From contig CBDDEH010000004.1 in the NCBI GenBank assembly GCA_965226865.1, forward strand, positions 682,001 to 746,000: a DNA stretch of 64,000 bases, in the 5' to 3' direction. The number at the start of each line of letters is the position of its first letter. Position 1 is the stretch's first letter. The position numbers were made by a program, and so were the translations under genes. Below the pieces are notes generated by a model that had not been told where the DNA came from, searched no databases, and worked only from the letters and a program-made list of their open reading frames with translations. The DNA comes from CBDDEH01 sp965226865 (GTDB taxonomy: Bacteria > Chloroflexota > Dehalococcoidia > Lucifugimonadales > JAGWBF01). Shown here one piece after another: positions 53,433 through 62,128 of this stretch.

Positions 53433-55596
53433 CTAATGCGTGAGCAGTTTGGGCAAGTGATATGTCTGTGACTCTCACTGCACCCCATTCTCTTCCCGTC
53501 TTGTATATTGGAGCGTCTATGATGCTTCCAATCCGTTTGCCTCCCACTTCCATGGGAGGCCCATCAAATGGGCCGTCGTCAAGTGTTCTTACATCTGAGG
53601 TATTGTAGATGGCTTGCGCCATTGTATGAGCATCTACGAAAGTCAACGGACGGCGGTCGAGAGATACGAACCGTGCGCGTTCCGCTGGTTCCTCTTGGGG
53701 ACTCCTTTTTCTTGCTATTATCAGACATTCTCCCATTCCCGTGTCTGCGCTGAAGGCCATCCCGCTCTTTACTCGATTGGTAGTTGCTAGACTGACTACC
53801 ATAATGTCCCTGTAGTCTTGCGCTAGCATCCGTCGTGTTTTTTCCCAAGACGATCCTGACGACGTCGCCAACGAAAGCACTAGGGCTATTACTCCTCCGG
53901 GTTTTACTTTCTGGTCCGCCAGTGCTGCAAATGCGGAACCGAGGCCGGCGAATCCGTGATAGCACGTGTTGCGAGTGTATCGTGTGAGTTGATCTGCCAT
54001 GTCTTGTTGCACTGAGAGACTCGTATCCAGTCCTCTGAACTGCTTGATGTAGTCGTCCTCCGCTCTTTCTTGCCCTGCCTCGTCCCAGTCCGACCCCGCT
54101 CTGGTGAAGGGTGGATTCATAATCACTAGGTCGAAGGTACCGTCCATCATCCGGGCTTCTGCGCCTGAAGCGTCCTCGACCCCTTTCCCTCCGATCCGGG
54201 AGGTTTCCATGTTGATCAAGGCCATCCCGAACCCAGTGCTGTTGAGTAGTTCCAGTGATCCTACGGAGACTCCTCCGTTATTCAGGCGTCCGTAGCTGAC
54301 TTGGTATAGGTTTTCTCTCCCGTAGTCCTGCCCTGGCTGGATTGATGAGAGTGTCGATCCGGTGATGTGGATGGCTGCGGGCATCACGTCGCAGCCGTAC
54401 AGGACGTCTTCGATCATTTCTCGGTGAATTTCTTCGGTCTTTCCTCCGGATCTCTCGTGTCAGGATGCCATCTGTTCGTAAACCGCTCCCAGTAGTGCTC
54501 CAGTCCCGCAGGCGAAGTCCGCGACTTTTACTTGTGCAACGTCCTCCGCTTCTCCCCAATTGACTCCTTGTATCTTGTCCACTGCTAGGTTGGCTAGGAG
54601 AGCTGCGGAGGCCGGCAGCGTGTAGAAGGAGGCTAGGTACTTCCGATCTGTGATGAATCTTTGGAGCAGACGCCCGGTGACATCGTGGGCATATGTAACT
54701 CCTGACGCGCTGATACTGCGTGCCGTTAGATAAAGCCTTTCAACTACTCTCCGTGCGAGTTCCGCAGGGAGTTCGTTCAGAATGCTCCATCCCACTTGGA
54801 AGATGGGCCAGTAGTTGATTTCCAGTATCTCTTTCCACGTCGATAGTAAGGTGGACTGGGGGTCGTCTATTCCTTCCACACATTCCCTGAGTTTCCGGAT
54901 CGAATGGCGATCCTCAATGCGCTCGTGGAAAATCATTGCGTTTGCTACAATGGCGCAAGCCATCCCTCTGGTCTGGTCCGCAGGATCGGCTGTCTTCTTC
55001 TTTCTTTTACCCTTTTCTGCCTGTTTTGTGGGTAGTCCCATCACCTTGGTGATTTCGTCCAAGGTGAGTGTTGTTGCTTCTGTCAGAATGCCTGATGCGT
55101 CGTTGACTCCCTCTTCCAACGACCTTATAGCCCTCTCGACCTCGTGTTGAGGCACGGAGACCAGTCTGATGAACTCGGCTAGGTCTGCCGCCCTGCCTGC
55201 AAGGCGTCCTTCTTCTGGGAACCTTCGTATCGTGTCGTTGGAGATTTTTGATATAGATATGTACTGTAGAGGTGTGTTTTCATCGAGTTCGCTCATTTCT
55301 TGGGGATAATACAGTGCTACGACAGTCTCAAGATCCCTCCCTCGTATTTTGACGTTTAGAGCGAACCGGTCCCGAGCGTCTCTTTCTAGGTTCGTGGCGG
55401 GTAGTTCTCTAGCTTCAATCACAATTGGGCTTTTGCCAGTTCCGGTTACCAGTACGTCAGGACGTTTACCGCCTGGAAAGACGTCCTGTGGCTCTGCTTC
55501 AACTAGGGCCTGTCCTGACATCTTCTGCAGGATGTCCGCCATCTTGCTGTTAGCCACCGGTTCGTACATGCTGATTTGCTCCGTCCAAGTTGACAT
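53433..55596 (-). pseudogene. PD-(D/E)xK-like nuclease plus N6-adenine DNA methylase, interrupted
   Basis: ATG 55596 starts a protein whose first 100 residues (GGKRPDVLVTGTGKSPIVIEAR) look like a restriction-nuclease fold with Arg in place of the last Lys. A helical domain follows, then methylase motif I FACGTGALL at about residue 365. An in-frame TGA at 54460-54462 follows AVYEQMAS; the same frame continues HERSGGKTEEIHREMIEDVL, the motif IV NPPF of VIMNPPFTRAG, and goes on to the IS1380 copy 6 site. With the part at 50939-51728 the ancestral protein is about 985 residues, the size of type IIG/BREX-like enzymes. Two independent lesions inactivate it. Lower GC than the neighbouring IS. Confidence 0.8.
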
Positions 55597-55664
55597 GACG
55601 TATTGCTTTTACCTTTCACATACTACACCGTTGCTGTCCTCGTCCGGAGGTGCATTATCTCCTC

Positions 55665-55816
55665 CTAAACTAAAGCCAAGGTGAGATGCCCAGATGGTGG
55701 GGGTCAAATGACGGAGCCGGGTCATTTCCCAAGTACGGATGAGAGGAAATCATCAGCGCAACCCAGCTGATCAACATCGCCACTTAAATGTACATCTCAC
55801 CTTGGCTTTGGTTTAG
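55665..55816. mobile_element. MITE-like element in the terminase gene
   Basis: A 152-bp noncoding segment with 24-bp terminal inverted repeats differing at one base: CTAAAC, T or C, then AAAGCCAAGGTGAGATG. An inner inverted pair AAATGAC/GTCATTT adds structure. It lies exactly where the terminase frame ends. Confidence 0.65.
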
Positions 55817-55937
55817 TAAGTATATGCGCCGCTAAAAAAGACTTGCCGTTGCCTCTGGGTATACAGAGCGCAGCCGTCCCAATCTCTGGTGCTAATGCCC
55901 GTTCTAGGAATTCCTTTTGAAACCGTCTTAGTTCCAT
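55817..55937 (-). pseudogene. Phage terminase large subunit, N-terminal fragment
   Basis: ATG 55937 with AGGAGAGG upstream encodes MELRRFQKEFLERALAPEIG and then a Walker A-like PRGNGKSFLAAHIL, as in large terminases that pump DNA into capsids. After 40 residues the frame enters the MITE-like element. Short, so the call rests on the RFQxEFL...RGNGKS pattern and the preceding small-terminase-like gene. Confidence 0.6.
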
Positions 55938-56014
55938 GACACCTCTCCTTTTACACTGAAAGGCCCCACCATCGCTTCACCGCGCCCTTGCCATAAAAAG
56001 CTGACAGGGGTCCC

Positions 56015-56455
56015 CTAACCCTCATCCTCTTTGTCGGTGACGTTGCTAACGTCCCACGGGTCATCAGGTCTATCCAGCACCTTCAATATCTCCATCGCTG
56101 CACTCAACGTCTCAAGCCGGTCGTCGTCTCCCGAAGGGTTGTTAACATGCTGTCCAACGATGGTCCGCACCTGCGTCAACTTGGCTTGCGCTTCTTCAAG
56201 TAATCGTTGACCGTCCCTCTGCGCAGAGATAAATGTCCTCAAGGTCTGTATCAAGTATATTTGACCTAGCGGACCGTCTGTTTGCAGTCGTTCTAGGACT
56301 TCCAGGCTGCTACGGTTGACCATGTATTGATCATGGTCATCGTCGTGAGGCTCCGCCAGCCATTCTTCCAGCATCTCCTGATCCTCATAGGAAAGGTGAG
56401 AAACGTTTCTCACTCGCCCCATTCGTTGCAGCAGTTCGTTCCTGCCTTCGTCCAT
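56015..56455 (-). CDS. Phage protein upstream of the terminase, possible small terminase
   Basis: 146 residues from ATG 56455 (GGAGGTTGA adjacent). Mostly helical and acidic: LQRMGRVRNVSHLSYEDQEM, then LGQIYLIQTLRTFISAQRDG and a coiled EEAQAKLTQVRTIVGQHV segment. Position directly before the terminase start suggests a small-subunit role, but no DNA-binding motif is certain. Confidence 0.5.
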   Translation of the reverse strand: MDEGRNELLQRMGRVRNVSHLSYEDQEMLEEWLAEPHDDDHDQYMVNRSSLEVLERLQTDGPLGQIYLIQTLRTFISAQRDGQRLLEEAQAKLTQVRTIVGQHVNNPSGDDDRLETLSAAMEILKVLDRPDDPWDVSNVTDKEDEG

Positions 56456-56546
56456 CATTCAACCTCCATTCTCTTTATCGTATCTAACAGAATAACGTGT
56501 CCCGTGTTCCCTTAACTAATCCTATTCCCCCTCTAAGGGGGTAATA

Positions 56547-56641
56547 GGGAATAGTTGATAGGGCCAACTAATCCCGATGGGAATAGTTGAGAATAGTTGA
56601 GCGTAAAATCGGCCATTTGGGGAATAGTTGAGAATAGTTGG
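56547..56641. repeat. Iteron-like direct repeats
   Basis: Five copies of GAATAGTTG(A), at 56549, 56581, 56591, 56622 and 56632, in two closely spaced pairs plus one single, all on the plus strand, directly after the Rep-like gene on the minus strand. Possible replication origin or repressor sites. Confidence 0.65.
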
Positions 56642-56643
56642 CA

Positions 56644-58071
56644 TTACTCCCCACCTTCCTCTAGGAGCACCCGGCCAGCATCGGTAAGGGTATGAACCTG
56701 TGCCTTACCGTCTTTGGTCTGCACTACTAAGCCATCCTGTATCAGCATGATTAGGGCCTCTTGTTTGTGTTTACCCTTCCCCGTGACCTTGCCCATGAGC
56801 ACGTTCTGCCCACGTACACCCGCACTACCTGCCTCACCTATCGCCTGTAGTAGCAGCATGGGTATATCTATATCCTCACCCTCATTGTCTGTAGGTGGGT
56901 CAATGGATATCGTGAGTAGTTCACCCTCATAGTGGCCCTTGATGGTGGCGATTTTAGCGCCCACGTTGCCCGGTACATCGCCCTGTCTATCCTTCTCTAG
57001 CCTCAGCACCATAGCGCCGTCTTGTGTCTTAGTCCAAGGCTTGCCCGATACACCTATAGCAGCGCCGTCTATCTTGGCTAGTTTGTACTGTGAGCCTATA
57101 GCACCTCGTGGACGCTCTTGACGGCGTTTCGGTACATGGTCGAGGATTAGTACGCCAACACCCCGACTTTGAAACGGTAGTACCTTTTCCTTTACCCATT
57201 CCGTGACGCTAGAACCATCGCTAGGAGCGCCGGAAGACTCAGCAGCGTCAATAATCACCAGAGAGTATATCCCGGCGTCTGCAAGCCATTCGACGGCGCA
57301 TAAAAGGCTCATGTTGGGTAGGTCGTCTTCTAGCTCAAGGATGTTGTTATCCTTTATAAACGCGACATTTTCCCCTGTAATTAGGTCTAACTGGCCTAGC
57401 GCCTTGGCCCTACGGTATAGGGTGTCCGGTTTATCCTCGAAATCCCACCACAACACCCGTCCGCCGTTCTCCAGTGACGCCAGCGCCGCCTTTAGCGCTA
57501 TCCAAGACTTACCCATACCCGGCTCACCGAACACGCTATTGACCTTGCCAGCGTACAGGATCGTTGCGCCGTCCGAGCGTTTGAGCAAGGCGGGAAGTGC
57601 CTCACCCTTTTGCTCTACCGTCAAGACGTATTGCGAGAACCCAGGGTAAGGTAAAGGTGGTTCTGGTTCTGGCCAGTTGAAGCATCCCGATTCTACCTGT
57701 GCCCGCCAAAAGGCTTCATCCATATCCGGCCTAGCGCTATGGAGGTGGGCTATGAGCCATTCGTCCCTTTCCTTAAGTACCTCGTTAGCGGTGGGCCATG
57801 CAAGTTCGGGACACTCGCTACGGCCACAACCTTGACACTCTTGGCCCTCACACTCTTGGATTGATTGCCCCGCTAGCACACGCTCCATGAGTTCGTGCCG
57901 CTCCACACGGCATAGCTCACATGGGCAGGTTATCGTGTGCCATTCTTCATCCTCGCCGTCACCAAAGACATACCCGCCTATGTCGTCCGGGTCGTCTTGG
58001 TCTAAGACAAGTTGAACCTCTCCGGCTTGACCTTCGTCCTCTATAGGTATAGACTTGTGTTGTATTGACAT
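56644..58071 (-). CDS. RepA/AAA_25-type ATPase with zinc-binding N-terminus
   Basis: ATG 58071 with GGAGGATGT upstream. The N-terminal third has paired cysteines (ITCPCELCRVERHE, CQGCGRSECPELAWP). A RecA-like ATPase core follows: Walker A GEPGMGKSW, GGRVLWWDFEDKPDTLYRRA, Walker B SLVIIDAAESSG and GVGVLILDHVPKR, typical of RepA-like hexameric helicases of plasmids and phage satellites. A C-terminal winged-helix-like part ends at 56644. With D5-like, AlpA and integrase genes upstream it forms the replication module of the element. Intact. Confidence 0.8.
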   Translation of the reverse strand: MSIQHKSIPIEDEGQAGEVQLVLDQDDPDDIGGYVFGDGEDEEWHTITCPCELCRVERHELMERVLAGQSIQECEGQECQGCGRSECPELAWPTANEVLKERDEWLIAHLHSARPDMDEAFWRAQVESGCFNWPEPEPPLPYPGFSQYVLTVEQKGEALPALLKRSDGATILYAGKVNSVFGEPGMGKSWIALKAALASLENGGRVLWWDFEDKPDTLYRRAKALGQLDLITGENVAFIKDNNILELEDDLPNMSLLCAVEWLADAGIYSLVIIDAAESSGAPSDGSSVTEWVKEKVLPFQSRGVGVLILDHVPKRRQERPRGAIGSQYKLAKIDGAAIGVSGKPWTKTQDGAMVLRLEKDRQGDVPGNVGAKIATIKGHYEGELLTISIDPPTDNEGEDIDIPMLLLQAIGEAGSAGVRGQNVLMGKVTGKGKHKQEALIMLIQDGLVVQTKDGKAQVHTLTDAGRVLLEEGGE

Positions 58072-58133
58072 ACATCCTCCGGCTGATTTGGGCGGTGTTG
58101 GTAGCACCGCCTATTTCTGTTTCTTGGCCTTTT

Positions 58134-58320
58134 TTACTTACGCATTCTCCCGGCGTAGTTGTGCCAATCGTATTCAATCCCACCTCCCTTCTCCGCCACC
58201 TTTACGAAAGTCTGGAACGCCGCGCAAGCCGCCTGTTGTACGCTCAAGGTGTGCCATTCAACGCCTAGGTGCACCGCCAGCAGTTGCCTAACGCGGTGAA
58301 AGTCGTCAACCCGTGTAGAG
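58134..58320 (-). other. Possible small ORF or frameshifted tail
   Basis: The frame VDDFHRVRQLLAVHLGVEWH ... AFQTFVKVAEKGGGIEYDWH ends at TAA-type stop 58134-58136 and overlaps the end of the preceding gene in another frame. No good start is visible. It is either a separate small gene or the displaced C-terminus of that gene. Confidence 0.3.
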
Positions 58321-58872
58321 GTCAACTGAGCTCCAACCCTGTATGCACGGGGACGTCTTGTTAGACGGCGCAATGTACACCGCCTCACCTTTGGGCAACC
58401 CCAACGTGTTAGGATCGTAATCCCAACTACCAACTCCGGTTTCGACGGCGGCCAGTTTCACCGCCTTTTCAACGGTTGCACCGAGGTAGCGTTGTCTCAG
58501 TTTTTTGTATTCGCGTTCCGTCTTGTCCGGTGATCCGCTATCGTTGGTTCGGTAGGCTTCCAGTGCGCACAACGCGGCAACTATGTTGGTCATTGCGTCC
58601 AGTACGCTACCCCGGTCCTGCCAACCCTTGCCGAATTGCCATTCGCGCCAGACACCCGCGCGGGTATCGTAGGCGAACGCGGGATACTTGCGATCATCCT
58701 CGTATTTAGCTCCGTAGCCGTGCAGCCAACGGAACGCCGCCGCCGCGCCTTGCACGTCAAGAGGAAACAGGTTCAGGAAGTGGTAATCGCTGGCAACATC
58801 CGCCGCCGATAACGTGCTGACATCGTTGTTGACGGCGATAGCACGTTGGTATAGTATTCCAGACAGGCTCAT
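58306..58872 (-). CDS. D5_N-like primase-associated protein, short form
   Basis: 188 residues from ATG 58872. The end (YDPNTLGLPKGEAVYIAPSN then SSVDLYTG) resembles the D5_N domain of phage and satellite primase-helicases (the LNtpNGvvDLrTG pattern), and an upstream FAYDTRAGVWREWQFGKGWQ matches its W-x-x-D region. The superfamily 3 helicase that normally follows is missing, so this is either truncated or a stand-alone domain. It lies between AlpA and the RepA-like ATPase. Confidence 0.5.
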   Translation of the reverse strand: MSLSGILYQRAIAVNNDVSTLSAADVASDYHFLNLFPLDVQGAAAAFRWLHGYGAKYEDDRKYPAFAYDTRAGVWREWQFGKGWQDRGSVLDAMTNIVAALCALEAYRTNDSGSPDKTEREYKKLRQRYLGATVEKAVKLAAVETGVGSWDYDPNTLGLPKGEAVYIAPSNKTSPCIQGWSSVDLYTG

Positions 58873-58971
58873 GTCACACCTCGATTGTGTTTGAGCTACC
58901 CCGGCGGATGGCCGTCTGCCGGATTACGACCCGCCGCGATGACGAAACCAGCGGCGGGTTTTCAATTGCCA

Positions 58972-59181
58972 TCATGCCACGCCGTCACCCACCCCACGCG
59001 GGCATTCGGCCAACCATGCGTCCAGGTCGCTTTGAAGCCACCGGACGGTGCGCTCGCCCAGGCGGATCGGTTCGGGGAATGTGCCCGCCTTGACCCTCCT
59101 GTATATCGTCGCCACCGAAAACCCGGTGATCTCTTCCACCTGCGTGCGGCGGAGTAGGCGGTCGTTTACCGTAGGCGTCAT
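58972..59181 (-). CDS. AlpA/excisionase-type regulator
   Basis: 69 residues with a MerR-like winged helix: DRLLRRTQVEEITGFSVATI-YRRV, then TFPEPIRLGERTVRWLQSDLDAW. AlpA proteins regulate or direct excision of integrated phages and satellites. Located just downstream of the integrase on the same strand. Confidence 0.82.
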   Translation of the reverse strand: MTPTVNDRLLRRTQVEEITGFSVATIYRRVKAGTFPEPIRLGERTVRWLQSDLDAWLAECPRGVGDGVA

Positions 59182-59298
59182 TGCGAACCTCCGTTATTGC
59201 TGTTTCGCCTATCATAGCACAAATGGACGACCATAACAGGGTTTCGCTGATAATCTTCAATCTAATTACGCAAACCGTCTATACCCCTGCGGTATAGA

Positions 59299-60465
59299 CT
59301 AGGCAGGAAGTACGTAATCCGCCCACTGCTGCATTAGTCCGCGCCGGCGGTCAAAGTAGTCCGTTCTCCGGTACGCCAGTTCCGCCGCGCTACCCTCAAC
59401 GTGTCCTAACGCGTGCTCCGCTATCTCGCGTGGCACGTCAGAACATTCAGCAGCCCAATCCCTGAAGCTGCTACGCATCCCGTGCGGCACGCATCCGATC
59501 TTGTTTTCGCGGCAGAGTTTGGAGATCGTGGAATCGGTCAGTGCTTTGCCACGCGGCGACGGGAATACCAGCCCCCCCGTACCATCAGATAGCTCCCACG
59601 CCGTCGTGAGCACGTCCAAAGCCTGCCGCGATAGCGGTATGCGATGCTCGCGCCCCGCCTTCATGCGCGTCGCCGGTATGATCCAGGTATCGCCGTGAAT
59701 CTCTGTCCATTCCGCTAGTCTGACTTCGTTGCTACGGGCAGGGGTCAACGTCAAAAACTCGAATGCCAATTTCGTCGCCGGCCATGCCCCGCTATCTCGG
59801 ATGGTGGTAATCGCCGCGCCCACATCGGCAAACGGCAGTGCCCGCTGGTGAGTAGTCGTATGCCCGCTCTTGGGCAATGCCGCAGTGATCGCGTCACCGG
59901 CCGGGTTATCCTCCCGGTAGCCTTCCGCTATCGCCCACTTCATAACCGCAGACACCCGCCGCCGCACTTTCATGGCCGTGGGCCGCTTGTCTGCCCATAT
60001 TGGCACGAGCACGCCCAACACGTCCGCGCTGGTGACCTCCGTGATCGGTTTGTGCCCAATCTTTGGCATGGCGTAGGCGTCCAAACTGCCCCGCTATAGT
60101 TTCTCGGTCTTGCCGCCGTCCTTCCAGTTATCGCGGTGTATGGAGATCACAATTTCCAGGGCATCGGCAAACGTCGGTATCGTTGCTGCCGGCGTCCGTG
60201 GGTCGCGGCCGTGCTCGATCTCGCGCCGGTTGGCAAGTGCCTTTTCCCTGGCTTCCGCAAGCGTGACCAACGGGTAATTGCCGAGTCCGATGCTGGTATA
60301 CTTGCCGCCCATCAAGACCCGTTGAGTCCACGATTTCGACGCCCTCCCCGTGCTACCTTGTTTCACCAGCAGAGACAATCCGAAACTGCCGCGCCCGTCG
60401 CCGTACCGCCCCGGTCCCTTGACGGTCCTGACAAATGCTGCCGACAATGTTTTAGGCCGCTCCAT
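59299..60465 (-). pseudogene. int: Tyrosine integrase (P4-type) with in-frame amber codon
   Basis: ATG 60465 starts a DUF4102-type N-terminal arm-binding domain (SKSWTQRVLMGGKYTSIGLG, LAEAREKALANRREIEHGRD). A TAG at 60094-60096 follows KTEKL; the same frame goes on RGSLDAYAMPKIGHKPI, where family members usually have Trp, so TGG to TAG is likely. The catalytic domain is complete: Arg in PARSNEVRLAEW, HxxR in PHGMRSSFRDWA, His in HALGHVEGS and Tyr in AYRRTDYFDRR. It would integrate the element at tRNA-Arg. Position beside the attachment core supports this. Unless suppressed, it is dead. Confidence 0.85.
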
Positions 60466-60623
60466 TATCGTTACTATCCCCGTTACTACTTTTACGACAA
60501 TAATAAGCGAAACCCTGTGAAACGTCAAGACATCAAAAAAGCGTCTGTACCGTGCTGGTATCGTACTCAAATCAGAATGCAAATACTATTTTATGGCAAC
60601 CCTTGAAAACCTAAATCAGCGTT

Positions 60624-60639
60624 TGCCTGGGACGCCATT
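60624..60639 (+). other. Attachment core (att) beside the integrase
   Basis: TGCCTGGGACGCCATT, identical to the tRNA-Arg 3' end at 3299-3314 but on the opposite strand; 159 bases upstream of the integrase start. The rest of a tRNA is absent, as expected for the duplicated 3' end at the distal boundary. Confidence 0.7.
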
Positions 60640-60643
60640 TTTT

Positions 60644-62128
60644 CTACATTCCGATCAGAACCGGCAGCGTCAACCCAATGAGCATCAACACCGTCCAAAG
60701 GGCCGGCGCCGAGGTTAGCACCTGCTCCTTGCGGCGCGCCACCTTTGCCAGGGCCATCTGGTTGTGAGGAATCCACCATGGTCTGTAGCGTGCTTCCAGC
60801 AGATAGAAAGTGATTCCCAGAGCAGCCCCGTAGGCGAGATGACCGATTAGGTTCGGAAAGGCCGTGGTGGCCGCCTCGATTGTCCATTGAGGTGTCGATC
60901 CAAGAAACACAGGCATTAATGTTAAGGGGCCGAGAATCGACCACACAAAGCCGTAGGAAACCCCCCATCCCAGCGCGGAACCAACGTCATAGCTTTGACG
61001 GCGGAAGAGAACGCCGTAGCTTAAACCGATCGTTTCCGCAATCGCCAGGTGAACGAAAAAGCCGGCCACTTCCGAGTCCGTGCCGACCAGGTCCGCCACG
61101 CTTGGGAAAAACCCAATCTGAAGCATTACTATACTGAATATCAGGCCCCCTACTAGGCCCGCCAGCGCACTTCGTCCGACGATCCGCAATCCCTGCACTC
61201 CGACTCCCTCTTGATCTCCTCCCGGCACGAAATCGGAGAACAGCAAACGCACCAGGCTGGTCAGCCACTGGTAAAGCAAGGCGACACCTGCGCCGAAAAG
61301 AAGGTACCCAGGCAGCGTGGCGAACTTGTCACGGACCTCTTCCAGCGACCAGGTGATCGAAACGCCGCCAATTAGTGGCACCAGGGTGAGCACACCGACC
61401 ACCCACCAAAAGAATCCGTATACGCTACCGCGAATGAGCCCGGCGCCCGCACCGTCGGCAGGGCGTGGATAAATCAGAGCAAAACCAACACCAGCCATGA
61501 GGCCGATCAAAAGGGTAACCATCCAGGCTCCGACATGAGAATTCCCGGTCATTGGGTCCAGGGACGCCAGCAACTGGTCTTGCGCGTCGAGGGCGGTACC
61601 AAGCAGAGCAGCGCTTATTAATCCAGCCAGGGCTCCGCGTAGCAGCGAACCTGCGCTTACCGTCCCGGTCCAGGACCGAAGCCTCCACTGTATGAACACC
61701 AGTGCCAGTCCAGTACTAGCACCATACAGCACAAGGCCGGGCAGAATGGAGAATTCTGCCTGTGCGGAGTGTAGGTCCCAGGTAAGACCATTACCCAGCA
61801 TAAGAGGCAACAGGGTCAGCGGGCCTAGATACCACCAGAAGGCTCCATACACCAGGCCCCATATCAAGGTCTCTCCGACGCCTGGCTGCTGATACCAGAT
61901 CAGTAGGCCGAAGGCCGCACCAATAATAACCGCCACGGCCAGGACCACGATAAACCCAATTAGCGAAGAATCCGCGCGCACTATCTCGGCGAACGTTGGC
62001 AGTTGGTCGAGTTCGGACATTGTGACTCCGAAGACGAGGCCACCCACCAGGCCAGCCATGGCTCCCGGTAGAAATCCGGTCGTTAAAATTCCGTTGAGTT
62101 TATTCAGGAGGCTCCTTTGAAACTCCAT
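60644..62128 (-). CDS. Polytopic membrane protein with three tandem copies of a four-helix unit
   Basis: 494 residues from ATG 62128, overlapping the end of the preceding gene by 29 bases. Three units of about 140 residues repeat the pattern AGLVGGLVFxxxM ... GxxYGxxWWxLGPLTLxP ... TWxxxxAxxxFPxLxGHLxYG, each with about four hydrophobic helices. A similar fourth unit is fused to the NDH-2 upstream. Function unknown; the association suggests a membrane partner of that dehydrogenase. Intact. It starts directly beyond the integrated element. Confidence 0.75.
   Translation of the reverse strand: MEFQRSLLNKLNGILTTGFLPGAMAGLVGGLVFGVTMSELDQLPTFAEIVRADSSLIGFIVVLAVAVIIGAAFGLLIWYQQPGVGETLIWGLVYGAFWWYLGPLTLLPLMLGNGLTWDLHSAQAEFSILPGLVLYGASTGLALVFIQWRLRSWTGTVSAGSLLRGALAGLISAALLGTALDAQDQLLASLDPMTGNSHVGAWMVTLLIGLMAGVGFALIYPRPADGAGAGLIRGSVYGFFWWVVGVLTLVPLIGGVSITWSLEEVRDKFATLPGYLLFGAGVALLYQWLTSLVRLLFSDFVPGGDQEGVGVQGLRIVGRSALAGLVGGLIFSIVMLQIGFFPSVADLVGTDSEVAGFFVHLAIAETIGLSYGVLFRRQSYDVGSALGWGVSYGFVWSILGPLTLMPVFLGSTPQWTIEAATTAFPNLIGHLAYGAALGITFYLLEARYRPWWIPHNQMALAKVARRKEQVLTSAPALWTVLMLIGLTLPVLIGM

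Noticed and set aside
54460..54462. In-frame TGA in the methylase as a selenocysteine codon
   Set aside because: No known selenoprotein family, no visible SECIS-type hairpin immediately after, and the gene is also broken by an IS.
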